Shown piece after piece: positions 33,305 through 45,400 of a stretch of 64,000 bases of DNA. How positions within the stretch are numbered: position 1 is the first letter of the stretch; every line of letters begins with the position of its first letter. The notes beneath the pieces were generated by a model. That model saw only the letters and a list, made by a program, of their open reading frames with translations. It searched no databases and was not told the origin of the DNA. This DNA is from Zymoseptoria tritici IPO323 (taxonomy: Eukaryota > Ascomycota > Dothideomycetes > Mycosphaerellales > Mycosphaerellaceae). Made by a program: the position numbers and the translations under genes. The DNA is taken from NCBI RefSeq assembly GCF_000219625.1, contig NC_018209.1, positions 1,302,001-1,366,000 on the forward strand, in the 5' to 3' direction.

Positions 33305-33943
33305 GCGGGAGTCGGAGGCCGCTCGAGGTCGAAAGAGACATGACGCACAGGGGTTCGCAGACAGCGGAACATTCTCAGGTGAAGCGTGCAGCATGAGGAT
33401 AAAAAGAGGGTCGCATCTTGCTCATGGACATTAGCGTCAGTACCGCAGTTCGAAGTTATCGAGACAGGGTCGAAGAGACTCACTTCGCATCGTGGAGTCC
33501 TTCGTATACCAACACTGAAGCTTTTCAACTTCGACCGGTCCTTGTGAAATGGTAGTCCAGTGTGAACAGGTCCAAGACTCACCCATGCTGTTTCGATAGT
33601 AGCTGACATGTGCCGCCGTCAGTCGAGCCCAAAGCAGAAAGGGCGCAATTCACTCTGGACCACGCTGCTGCCACATGCAAGCACCGCTTTTCCAGCTTGG
33701 CCTGTCCCACTAACGCCTTTTCTCCGCGCACGCACTCTGTCCCTCAACAACCACCACAGCTTCAGTGACGTTTTTATCACAATTCAAGCTTGAAATACCA
33801 CACCGACTCTTCAGACACTTACGCACGACCGGCATCTCTCTTGCACCTGCGGTGCCACAAGCCTCAAAACCCGACCTCCAAAGCAGCACATCCACTCCGA
33901 CCTGAACCCCGCAAGCCACAGCAGCTCGAGACAGACATACATC

Positions 33944-34660
33944 ATGAGCTACGCCGTCGAGATGTCGACTCTGTTCGATGACCGCAAATACGCCGACCTG
34001 ATGGTGTACTGCGGCCCGCCAACGTCCTGGAAAATCGTATATTGCCACCGTGCCATTGTCTGCCCGCAGTCAACATTCTTCGCCGAAGCCTGCGCCGCCG
34101 ACGAGGCCAAGGTAAATTCCGTAAGGAGTACCAGCCGCAGGTTCACTGCCATTGTCGATGAGTTACATAACGCCATCTTGGTCGGCCAAATTCTCCAGTG
34201 TCTCTACTTACCGACACAGGACACATTCGAGTGGCTCAATGCAAAGCCGTGGACCAAACTTTTGCCAATCTTCGAAATTGTTCGACTCTTTCGCCTGACG
34301 GAAGTGGTCGCCGCAGTTCACAAGCGCATATCCGAAGAGATCTCCAGCATCGAGGATTTCAACGGCATCATCAACGCCCTCGACGTCTTAAAGACTCATA
34401 AGCTCAAACACGCCGGGGATACTAGCTTCGACGTCGATATCGCGCAATTGCAACAAGCGCTCACTACAGAGAAGAAAGACCAGATGCGAACGTTGCGATT
34501 GCTCCGCATTCCTGGCAGGAGACACGAGATTTCGGAGGCATCGTACCGGAAGTTCTTGGACGCAGTCAAAAGCAGCAATTGGGCTCAGCAGATGCAGGCG
34601 GACGACGAGGAGGGAGAGACGGGCTGGGATGAGCGTGGCAATCGCTTTGGAAGCTGTTGA
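33944..34660 (+). CDS. BTB/POZ-like protein, SNW-tail subgroup
   Basis: 238 aa, start MSYAVEMSTLFDDRKYADLM. The BTB core (residues 9-110) and the tail 'ISEASYRKFLDAVKSSNWAQ' place it with 31466 and 32648. It has an extra acidic C-terminal extension (QADDEEGETGWDERG). No introns or disruptions. Last member of the cluster; the next gene is the unrelated PEP7. Confidence 0.73.
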   Translation: MSYAVEMSTLFDDRKYADLMVYCGPPTSWKIVYCHRAIVCPQSTFFAEACAADEAKVNSVRSTSRRFTAIVDELHNAILVGQILQCLYLPTQDTFEWLNAKPWTKLLPIFEIVRLFRLTEVVAAVHKRISEEISSIEDFNGIINALDVLKTHKLKHAGDTSFDVDIAQLQQALTTEKKDQMRTLRLLRIPGRRHEISEASYRKFLDAVKSSNWAQQMQADDEEGETGWDERGNRFGSC

Positions 34661-35216
34661 CTTCACTCCGGTGGAGCAAAGGTCCCGAAGTGTTTTCGCG
34701 ATGGACTTCCGCCGGCTGGCCAGCTTCCACGGTGACTGTCTTGTACGCCGAAGGCACGGAGAAGGACAGACTACGATCGGAGGACCGCGACGGAAGTGCG
34801 ACAAATGTTAGTTTGGCTGCGGTTCGTGGGAGGAGGATGGATCAGAGTAAGCAGAGCGAATGCTGTTTTGCTGTCGACGCAGGCTTGTCGGTCTGCGTGG
34901 TCTCACCCAATGGCATAATGGAAAAGCAACTTGAGCTGGCTCGAGCCACTTCATAGTCAATTGATATGGCATATTGATTTCGTATGAGCTGTCAATGAGT
35001 GTGAACGAAAGAAGCAGCGCGTGAAGTCAGACGAAGTAGGCGGGGCATTTCGGCCCCCACGCTACCACCTTAGCGTGTTCGCGGCAACAACCTCCACCCG
35101 TCGTCGATCAGCTGCGTAATCGCGACCTGAAGGAACGGACGATCCTGTCGACGCAGCAAATCCAACGGACGACATGGATCCAGCGTGGAGCGAACTGGAC
35201 CTGACATATTCGTGAC
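34661..35216. other. intergenic, no gene seen
   Basis: Spacer between the last BTB gene and PEP7. Short frames only; the part nearest 35217 presumably carries the PEP7 promoter. Confidence 0.4.
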
Positions 35217-37430
35217 ATGGCATCGCGCAGGAGCTTGGGCGGCGGCAGAGTACTCGGGAGTGGAAAGGGCCTTGCTCCGCCAGCGCCGGCGCCAGCGATA
35301 TCGATACCACCGAAACAAGTTCAGGCGACGCGAAACACTGGACTCCTCTCACCGTCAGAGAGCTCAGTATCGCTAAATTCGCAAGCGTCCAGCACGCCGA
35401 TCACCGATCATGAGGACCTCACTTCACGAATCGCTCTTGATGAGCAAGGCTCGGCGCAAGCGGCGGCGGCGGCCAGCTCGAGGATGGTCTGTCCAATATG
35501 CAATGAGGAGATGGTAGGCAGAATATACATGATGAAGTGGGAGAAGACGTTGCTAACGGCAGCAGGTCACATTGCTACAGCTGAATAGGTAGGTACGGAA
35601 GCCAGGCGACCATCACATGTGGCTGCACATCTCTGACCCCAGCACAGACACATCGACGATAACCACGCGAATCTGGAGGTGATCGAGCAAGACGAGGCAA
35701 AGACTTGGTTCAAATCACAAATGACAAAGGCGAAGAAGTTCCAGCCGCTCGCCTTGATCAACCAGAAGCTGCGCGGGTTGGAGGTATTCGAGTCGAACGA
35801 CGAGCTATTACAGGCTGTGACAGCTGTGACAGGCCCGCCTCCCGTCGCTGAAATGAGAGGTGGACCAGCGGCCGCATTGCCAGCGAAAGAGGAAGAGCCG
35901 CCGAATCCGGATGAGGTGGTAACCAGGACACATTGGCAGCGACCACGAGTCAATGATGCCTGCGCAGATCCGATGTGTGGCAGGAGACTGGGAGCACAGA
36001 ACGGGCAGATAAATTGCAGACACTGCGGCAAGCTGTTCTGCGAGGAGCATACCATGTACCAGATGAAGCTGTCCCGGTCAGCTCAGCATGAACCCGTTCG
36101 TGGGTTGTGGTGTCGAGTTTGCGAGACTTGCTATAAGAGCCGGCCTGGATATCTTGACAATCGTGGGTTTGAGAGGGATCATACGGAATTCTTGAAGAGT
36201 GCGAGGAGGAAGACAGTGGACAAGAAGTACCTGGAGACAAGCAGGCTTGAGACGAGGCTTACCAGGTTGACCCAGCTTTTGGCCAATCCTCCTCCGGCGG
36301 AACAAACGACTACAAGTATGCTTTGGTCGTCTTTTGCTGGTAACAAGCCCCAGATCAGAGCTTTGGAGCAGTCTGTGGTACCCTGGGAAGATGACGCTAC
36401 AGTCGCGGCCTGTCCGTTCTGCCACCAACCTTTCTCGCAATACACAATGCGGCGGCATCACTGCCGAATATGTGGACGTGTTGTCTGCGGCGATCCGGCG
36501 ACTTCTTGCTCATCTGAGATCGGTCTCGATGTTGATCTCAGTGAGTCTAACCAATACAACTCCGCAATGCAACACTGACACCGCCCAGTCACTGACATAC
36601 TTGCAGAAAAAGCCGGCAGTGGCGAGGGCAAAGTCTCCGTTGACGTCCGAATGTGCAAAGACTGCAACCGCACCATCTTCAGCAAAGCCGACTTCGCCCG
36701 CGAACTTTCCACCCAAACGCCTCTCCAACGCGCATACCAGAACCTCATCTCTTTCGAGCACGGCATCCGGCTCATGCTCCCCAAATTCCAGCGCATCCTC
36801 ATACCACTTCAAGATCCCGACAATCCTCCTTCGTCGAACCAAATCGCCGAAGCGGGCAAGATTCGGAAACGGCTCACCGACGCCTTCACACAGTACGATG
36901 TTGCAGCTCGCAGAGTACGAGACATGGATACAGGCGGCAGTCCAACGCAAGAACGATTGCAGAAAGCCATCTACCTACAAGCCACGAATTTCCTTCACAT
37001 TCACATGCTGCCCCTGAAGTCCCTGCCAAAAATCATGAAACACGCCAACCCCTCGACCTCGTCAAGTCTCCGGCCCTCCACACCAACAACACCAAACGGC
37101 CACCTCAGACCTCCACATCTCACGAACGGCTCATCCTCATCTTCGCCACTCCGCCCCGACCACTCCCGCACCTCATCCGCCAGCTCTGCCGCCATCACCG
37201 CTCTTGAAGCCGAAGAGAAGGAATTGAAAGAACGGCTGATGGTCTTGGAAGAACAACAGTTCTTTGTCAAGGAGATGATTGCGGATGCGGGCAAGAGGAG
37301 AAAGTATGACGAAGTGTCAGCGTTGACGAGGAATGCGGAGGATCTGGGACGGGAGGTGGATGCGCTGAGGGGCGAGTTGGAGGGTATGGAGGGACAGTGG
37401 AGGGGGGTTTATGAAGAGGGATTGGGATGA
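35217..37430 (+). CDS. PEP7: vacuolar sorting FYVE protein Pep7/Vac1-like
   Basis: Four exons: 35217-35513, 35566-35588 (only 23 nt), 35648-36540, 36607-37430; 678 aa. Introns of 52, 59 and 66 bp have CTAAC or CTGAC branches and matching phases. The micro-exon restores a C2H2 finger: CPICNEEM then VTLLQLNRHIDDNH, with C92, C95, H108 and H113. A Cys-rich FYVE-like domain follows (about 210-275), then a canonical FYVE domain (about 362-425) with RRHHCRICG, which binds phosphatidylinositol-3-phosphate. The C-terminal 80 residues form a coiled coil suited to Rab5 binding. Pep7/Vac1 tethers Golgi vesicles to endosomes together with Vps45 and Pep12. Start chosen at the first ATG giving a family-like disordered N-terminus. 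Confidence 0.88.
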
Positions 37431-38042
37431 GAGAGGAAGGCATGCCGCATCTTGAGACTGCGAGAGCATATAGGGAATACGAAGATCATGAATTGAAGAC
37501 CCACGATGCTCGCGAACCTCTTTTGTCATACCATTCGGGCCTCGAGTCGGCTTGCGGACTGGAAAGCTATCGTTATCAGCCTCATCTCGAGCGACCTACG
37601 GAGGTCATGTCTCGTGCCTGGAGAAAGGGCCGCATGGTCTCTTAGACCTTGCCGCCCCGGGCTCATGCAGCGTTGCGACCAACATCCGTCTGCGCAGCCA
37701 TAGATTTCGCAAAGTGGGATGGAGGATGACCTGGATTCGCTGATGAAGGCTGCCGAACAATCCGGCTGCATGCCCTCCCGTTGTCGTTATGATGCGCAGG
37801 GCGGAAGACGGAGGTACTGCCTCCGATAATTTGATCGTTCAGATGTGCTCGCAGAATTACGGTCAGCTCTTGTCGATGTCACGTACACAGGCAGGGACGC
37901 CGTTCATCCGGTGATGAATGAAGATATTGCTTCAGCCTTATGAATGGGCAGAGAAGCTGTGTTATAAAGGGCATCGAGGGTATCGACACGTTGCCCTGGC
38001 GAGTGGTAATTTGTATGGGCCACGATAACTTCTTCAGGCCGT
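37431..38042. other. intergenic, no gene seen
   Basis: About 610 bp with only short overlapping frames on both strands and no splice-linked coding stretch. Confidence 0.35.
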
Positions 38043-38330
38043 TCAGCCCTTCTCGGCCAATGATCCGGGATAGTTCGATCCCGTCTTCAATCCTGTGACC
38101 CGCGGTCCGAATGCGAATGCTGTGGAGGACTTGCCAGGACCTGCGATCAAGACAATCTGGCGCTCGCTGTTCAGCGCCTGCACGATCGATACATGAGTCT
38201 AGTCATTGGCATGGTGTTCCGAGAGACGATCGATGAGATCTGCGCCGACTTCGATTACCGCAGTGCCATCCGGTGTACCGTGTGAATCCAGATCACAGGA
38301 CCCATAATCATTGAGCGCTCCGAGCTCGCT
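38043..38330 (-). pseudogene. possible decayed gene fragment
   Basis: On the minus strand a frame reads ELGALNDYGSCDLDSHGTPD, then AVIEVGADLIDRLSEHHAND, a TAG, and THVSIVQALNSERQIVLIAG to a TGA at 38043. The single internal stop is where a Trp codon would fit. More stops lie upstream to about 38480, and a protein-like piece (ANGYWRYRKMVARAWYTSAI) sits at 38760-38856. The whole may be one decayed gene. Family not recognised. Confidence 0.3.
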
Positions 38331-38925
38331 CTACAAATCATGCTCGGGACTACGGTGCTCTTCGGGCTGGCAGCACTCTGGCTCAACGATCTTCGTGGAA
38401 CTTCACCAAGGAGCCCCAACTCCATCGCCAGCATCGTGGGATTCCTCGCTGGCTCGGAACTGTGTGATGGACCGCATCCCCTGATTTTAGAACATGCGCT
38501 TCCCCCGAGTAAAGCGCAGCAGGACGAGCTGTTCAATGGCTGAATGTTCCGTCTGGGCTGGTGGAACGTGAAGAGACGAACCAGTCGAGCATCCATTTGC
38601 AGTGGTGATGAAGCGGCGAATGGCCTCCTTCCGGGCAAAGACTGGGAGAGAGGAGATTTGACATTGATGTCGGCGTGCAGGAGCAGCTTGGATTCCAGGA
38701 GACGAGGTGGCGAAAATCGCGGGAGAAGTTGGCTTGGTCGAGATAGAATTCCACGATATCATAGATAGCAGATGTATACCAAGCACGCGCTACCATCTTC
38801 CTATACCGCCAGTACCCATTTGCAGGTCGTTGCTTCTCATTCTCCCAGTCTGCCAAGCAGCAGCACGTTGGCCGTGCTCCCGTCAGACAACCTCCGTCTA
38901 CAGGTCCTCGCCCAACTTTATCGCT

Positions 38926-41381
38926 TCAGTCCTTCTGCAAGTCGTCCCACGGCACCACGCCCGTATCGACCTCCACACCAGGATTGAGGATTGTCGGAAG
39001 AGGTTCGTTTGGTGCAATTCCATCACTCCAGCCGCCACAAAATGGCCAGTCATCGACATCAAGACCGCCGTCATTATGACCCGATTGCTCTTCCACTCTG
39101 ACTCTGTCTTTCTCTTCCGTGTGATCCTCACGGTGTCGCTTCAAAGATGGCTCTGAGGTGCATGCGGGCGACACGTCCAACATCGCAGGGTGCGTTGCGG
39201 AGATTTCGATTAGCCGACTGGGTTTGTGATCGGGATGCCTAGGGACTTTTGGTATCACTAGTGGATAAGCATCAGGTCGGAGGTTCGGGAACTTCGGGCC
39301 CATTCCCATAGCTATTGCTGGTCGATCCGGAGGGCCCTCGTCCACGTCCACGATTTGTTGACAGGGTGTGCTGTCACTGTAGATCACCGAGGCGATGCAT
39401 TCCAGCGACTCCAATTTATCATCCAGTTTCGATGTGATACTTTTGAGGCACGTCTCGGCGACTTCTTTGGGGGTGAAGGGTGGTAGTACGATAGCTCTCG
39501 TCGGTGCGAAGAAGTTGGTGCTGCGCCGATGTGTGAGATCTTTTGAACAGGTCAAGTTCCGGCAGACGGTCCAGCATGCCCTGCATATACCCTTTTTGTC
39601 TGTGGCGAATGGGCGTTTGAAGAGTCTGACGAGGTCTGATCGGGTGGCTTTGATGCCGTGTTGTTCAAGCCGGGCTTCCGTGAGGTCCGAGAATTGGGGC
39701 GACTTGACTAGAGCTTCCAATATAGCCAGGACGCTTGCAGCATGGTATATGCCAGAGAATCCGGTGGAGGTGAGGATGTCATTGTCTTCGACAGAGTTGT
39801 CTGCACTGCGTTGTCTGGTAAGTATTTTTGTGAGCCTCTCCTCACTGCGGAAGGGAGATTGCTTGCACCATTCCCTCACACATTCAGCGAAGGACTTGCG
39901 GGTCTGCCCAGATGCGTGTTGACGGATGTCAACAAATGTAAAGGTGGACTCCTTTAATAGACGTATCTCTGGCTTCGCGCGTGCACTTTGGCCCCGAGGA
40001 TGCCAGTTGATTGCCTGGCAGATAGAGTATGTGTGGAGGCAGATGAGTCTCAAATACTTGATCGCTCCCTGTGCCCAACCCTCCCTTTTTGTCACGAGAT
40101 CGAGGTCTTGTGCTTCTGTCATTGTGTTTGAGTTGATATCATCGCCGCTGTCAACATCGGCATGATGCTCGTTGCTGTCCCCGGGAGTGGCTGCTGGCGA
40201 TCCACTCTGCTTTGCAGAGGTAGCTGGCACCGGTGGTTCTGTATTCGCCAGCTTGGTCCGGAACTTGTCCAGCCATTTGAAGTGCTCCACGAGGATCGCC
40301 TCAAAGAGCATCATAAATCTTGTCAGGTCCACCATCCGATCGCGTGTAGCTTCGACACAAGCTTTGATTTCGGTAGCGTCCTTTTGTGTTCCTGTACAGA
40401 GCCCAACAGAGCCTCGGAGCGCTCCGAACGCTTTGTCCAAGGCTTGGAGATACGTGGTGAGCATGACGTGTATCATCCTGCGACTTTTGATTTGGTACAC
40501 GGGGTTCACTGCACTGCGGGCCATCCAGTCGGGCCTATCAAAACGTGCAGCAAACATCCTGAACTCCAAGTCCTGACGCTGCGTCGGGTCCCTCTTGAAT
40601 ACGTCCAGATTTGCAATGTCCTGCGCATCAAACTGGGGCAGTGTCGCCTCGACGGTCATCATGTCGTAAAAGTCACGACCCCTGGAAGACTGGCCAATCT
40701 GCAGTCGTCTGTACATCAGAGAATGACTGCTGGCTACAACATACGTGTCGAATGTATACCTCGCCAGATCGAGGTTCGAACGCGTCCGTGCAGAGTGGCA
40801 TTGGAGAAGCAAGTCTCTCACAATGACGAGGTGCTCAACGAATGGTATGTGGAAAGGATTGCGGTGTGAGCCGGTAGAGAGTTCGCCGCATCGCCTGAAA
40901 AGGAAATCCAGCAAGCCGACGGACGTCTTGGAGTGAGATGCGTCAGAAGGGATTCCGATGGCCTGGATGGAGACTTCGATTGGCGAGCGCCTCGCCTGCC
41001 ACTCATCGGAGTGGGTTTGTTTCGCATGACTCGTGTTCTGGCTGTTGACTATCACCACCTGTCCGCCCTTTTTGTCCTTTGGATCCTTGTAGAAGACAGA
41101 CAGATTCTCCTGATCGCGTGTGAGTATGTTTATTTTGCTCTGTAGACGCCTAATACTATGGCGAGCCCGCTTCGCGGCGGCGGTAGCTGCCGGCGTCTCA
41201 TGCGTCTCAGGTGGTAGGAGAACATCGCAGTGCTCGAGGAGTGCAGAGTAAGCTTTGATCTGTGTGGGAGGAGAAGTAAGCACGGGAGGTTTTATGACTC
41301 GGCTCGTTGCTGGTAACTCACATCCTCTAGGGTCTGCTGGCTAGCGAACTCAGCCGCCTTTTCGTTGTCTTCAGTTGCCAT
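38926..41381 (-). CDS. conserved-looking protein of unknown function, 797 aa
   Basis: Two exons on the minus strand: 41322-41381 (20 codons, MATEDNEKAAEFASQQTLED) and 38926-41259, joined by a 62-bp intron (GTGAGT...CACACAG), phase 0. The protein is largely alpha-helical and hydrophilic with no signal peptide or membrane segment. Visible features: a basic N-terminal helix (KRARHSIRRLQSKI), a Ser/Asp-rich linker near 375-405 (ADVDSGDDINS), a cysteine group CRACWTVCRNLTC near 590, a basic patch SLKRHREDHTEEKD near 735, and an acidic Trp-containing C-terminus. I do not recognise the family. Nuclear location is plausible from the basic patches only. Confidence 0.65.
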
Positions 41382-42441
41382 TTTCGAAACCAGAATTGCG
41401 TCGCTTGTGGTCTTTCGCTCGAGAATTGGAAAAGGTGATTGTTGCGTTCGAGGAGAAGCGACAAGGCCCTGCGGCCATCAAATGAAGACATTTTGGGGGA
41501 TACGTCGCGCAGAAATGGCAGGATGACTCCAACAGCGCTTGTGAGTCCTCGCAATGGAGGAGAAGATTCAGAGCCATGGAAATCGCCTACCGTAGTTTGG
41601 TTCGAGCCAAGAATTCGAGCGCTAAAGGTACGCGTCCTTGCAACGAAGACACGCCCACGATATTGTAAGGTGATATTCCCTCAGACAGCCCCTCACTCCT
41701 GCGAGTGCGGACGTCGAGGATGGAAGCCGAGCATCTAGGCAATGGACGAGGACAGTGCGAATCCCACCTAACAAGGTCTGGCAGCCGCACCTCCCCAATC
41801 TCCTCCGCCTTCTACCGCTGCCAACGCCACGACTCCGGACTGAGAGAAGCACCAGAGGAATCGCTCTCAGGATGGGACCTACGATGGCGAGAGTCGGAGC
41901 AGGGAGAAATGGACGAGACTTCCATTTGGGGCTTACGCATTTGCGGAAGTAGTCTGGTCAAGGGACCGTCCAGCCCAAGATCAAGCTGAGCTTCACAAGC
42001 AGAATACGTCATTTCGAGACTCTTTTGAGCAGGTGCGAAAACGAAGTGAATGTGCCCCATGAACATGGTGTTGACAGAAGGAAGTTGACAGAAGGAAGTT
42101 GACAAAAGGAAGTTGGCAGGAGAGCAGATGTCAAGTCAGTCCAGTCCAGCTTCGCCGCGGGAGTGATGCCTGAGGTGTCGAGCTGGGCGAATTTAACTTT
42201 AGAGAGTGTCATGGACGAGGTACAGTAGACTTCTTAACGAAGCTATCATCATAGACTCTTTGGCAACTGTCAAGACTCCGGACCTCGGGACTCCTTTGAT
42301 CATCTCACCTGCACATCATCCAATTCCGACGCCGCGACCGCCCCTTCCCATCAGCGCGAACGAATACTCCAACCAACTCGCCCTGGAGTCCTCACGTGCA
42401 GCTGTGACCCGCATGAGCTCCAGCTCGCCGGCGGTGGTGGC
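41382..42441. other. divergent intergenic region
   Basis: One kilobase between the divergent 797-aa gene and the PPR gene. It holds a 14-bp tandem repeat (42071-42112) and short frames without support. Confidence 0.4.
42071..42112. repeat. 14-bp tandem repeat, three units
   Basis: TTGACAGAAGGAAG twice, then TTGACAAAAGGAAG with one change. It lies 330 bp upstream of the PPR ATG. Confidence 0.85.
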
Positions 42442-45400
42442 ATGCTAGAGCGCGCGACAGCATGTCTCAAAGTCGGAGCCCGAGACTCTGTTCATTGCGC
42501 GCAGCGGGCCCCGCGGAGCAAGCGCCAGTTGCATTCGACTTTCTGGAACCATGGAGCTGCCGACATCGAGCTCCCACCCTGGGCTGTGGGAACATATTCG
42601 GCGAATGACAAGGTTGCGAGGCACGATAACAGGAGACGACAGAGCAGAAGTACGAGTTTGTTGAAAGATCCGGACCAAAGGACACAAGTGCCAAATCCAC
42701 AAAGCAACGGCATCTACTTGGAGTTTTTGTACCCGCCGCAGGCTTTGGCTTGGATGCAGAGGACGAATGTACAGGCTCGCGAGAGGTGGGAGAAGGGAAA
42801 GGCAAGGAGGCTTCCGGATGGATTTCTCCAGGCTTCGAGAGGATTTTCTTCCAGTCGTCCAGCTCGGGATGTTGAACCAAAAGGATCTTCAGTGGAAGAG
42901 TCCTTCGGATCTCGCCCGATAAGCGGTCTCGGCGAGGCTTCTGCTAGAGACGCCACGCCCTCCGTTGAAAGCGCCACGAACAGGCCTGGCAATACTCGCC
43001 AAATGGTCAGCGAGTTGAACAGCCAGCCCTTGGAGAGTCAATACGAACTAGCTCGATCCGAGATCCCCATACTTGGGATCAGAGACGTTGTTGAGGTCAC
43101 CCCTGACGATCCAGGAGATACCATCGTGCCTCCAGAGCACGAGTTTACACCCGTCCACAACCCTCTCGAAATTCTACGACGTTCCATCGGCGGTCGACCG
43201 AACAGCGTTCACGCACGGGATGTCCGGCGTATCTGGTTCTTGTATCAGTCTCTCGATCAGTCGGCCAAAGACGACTCCAGGCTGAAACATGAGTTGCTAT
43301 TGTACATGGCCAGACTGAGGGACGACACCGCAGCATCTCATACAGTCACGCTCTTCTATGCACTTCCAACTGAAGCACGATCTTTGTCAGACTACGAGGC
43401 TGCCATCGTCGTACATTTGCGGAGCGGAGACTATGATGCCGCCTTTCAGGTGCACCGACAAGCTTTACAAAACATTCCGAATGGATACCAGATCACAAGA
43501 GGTTTCTTTCAATACGCGATGCGAGATCGCGCATGGCAGCATGCTGTGACCATCAAGGAAGACCACGATGAAATTTTGTCAGATTCAGCATCGGCGAACA
43601 AGAAGGAACTTTTCTGGTTGCACGTCATGGAAGTTCCGGACCTGATCACCAAAGCTTTCCTGTTTGCAGCCTATTGTAGTCGGCTTGAAACCAAGGAGGC
43701 TGAAGGGGACATGATGAGTGACCCAAGAATCGGCCAAGGCCGGATGCCATCCTTGGAGCAATCCCGGGCTACTTGCACCAGGCTGTGTCAGGAAGCCATG
43801 CGCAAGGTGTTGCCAACACCTTATAGAGGTGATGACGATCCGCAAAAGACAAAGATTTACCGTGCTCTGGACCACATCAGGAAGTGGGACGTTGAAGCTC
43901 CACGCCTATTTCTCGAGTACCTCGAGGATCTCCTCCGCCGCTTTCAACGACCTATCCATTACAAAGGTGTCCACCTGCTTGTCTCATATATGTACAGCAG
44001 CTATCGAGAGATTCCAGGCGTCAAACCTCCGCAGAAGCTCTTGGAAACGCTTCTTGCGCGCTTGCTTGAACTTGCGCAGACCACTCGAGACCCCAAGTAT
44101 ACGACCAAGAACATCACGTACGAACTCATCGCTGCAGACTTCAAGCTTTACCACGGGAGGCTTAGCGGCTCGGCAGCGCGGCTACTCATGACTTCGCACG
44201 CGCGACTCGGGGCCCTTGAAGAAGTGCGCAAGGACTTCGCCTATCTCCAGGAGCAATACCCTCTGTACGCAGACCGGGAAGATGCACTGTGGGCTTTGAT
44301 CTATGTTCATGCTCGACGTGGAGAATGGGCCCAGGCGCGAGATGCGTTCGAGGAAGTACAGCAGATGGCTGCGGCACACGGCGCAAAGACGCAGTTGAAG
44401 TGGTGGAACGTGCTGCTCCATGCATACTCCCGTGCCAACAAAATTCGCGCTTCTCTGGAACTTCTTGAAAGGCTGATTGTCGAGACGGATCTCATCCCCG
44501 AGGTCCAAACATTCCATCCAGTATTGGAGCTTCTCGCTCTTCGTGGCGATGTCGACGGCATCGAAAACCTGTTTGAGCAATTTGAGAAACTCAATGGAGG
44601 TCCCCATCAAACATCCTTTGTCGGAAGCTACATGCGGGCCCTCATCCGCTCGGGTGAGATTGAAGAAGCGGAGCAAGTGCTGCGAAAAGCAGTCCCAGAT
44701 GTCCGCGCTCATAAAATTACGGGTTCTCTCACCACATGCTTCAATATCTTGCTTGTTGCATACGCCCGCCAGAGGAATATCGAAGCGACCATGCAAACTT
44801 ACCGCTGGATGAAGGAGGAACGAATCAGGCTGGATGCTCAAACCTTCAGTGCGCTCATGCTCGCTCTGGTCGTGTATCGTCAGCCAGACTCCGCTGTGAC
44901 TATCATGAACAATACTATGTGGTCGGAGAACCTGAGGCCTACTGCCATACATTACGCTATTGCCATGCATGGCTTCATCCAGACGCGGCGATTTCCAAAG
45001 GCGATTTCGCTTCACAAGACCATGCTGAACAAGCAGGTCAAGCCTTCGCTCGCCACACGACGGCTTTATCTTCAAGCCAAAGCGCGGTTGGAAGCCAGAT
45101 CTCCAACCAGGTACACCTCGGATCGAACGCCGTTGCCTCTTTCCGATGTCATAGCGGAGCTGCGCGATGCCGTGGGCGAGGCTGACAGAGCCGACATGGC
45201 CAACAAGGATCCTTTCTTCAACCCAGGAGGCGGAGAAGATGTCCTGTCAAGTTTTGCGTCCATTATTCGCATCCACGGTGATCGAAGTTGCGTCGAAGCT
45301 GTCAAGCAGCTGCTTGCCATGTACAAAGACGCCGCCAAGGACACCAACGACGAGCCCTTGCCGATGCGCATCATCTCTGCGCTCATGAACGCCCATTTCG

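Noticed and set aside
36334..37017. 227-aa plus-strand frame
   Set aside because: Shadow of PEP7 exons 3 and 4; crosses intron 3 in the wrong frame.
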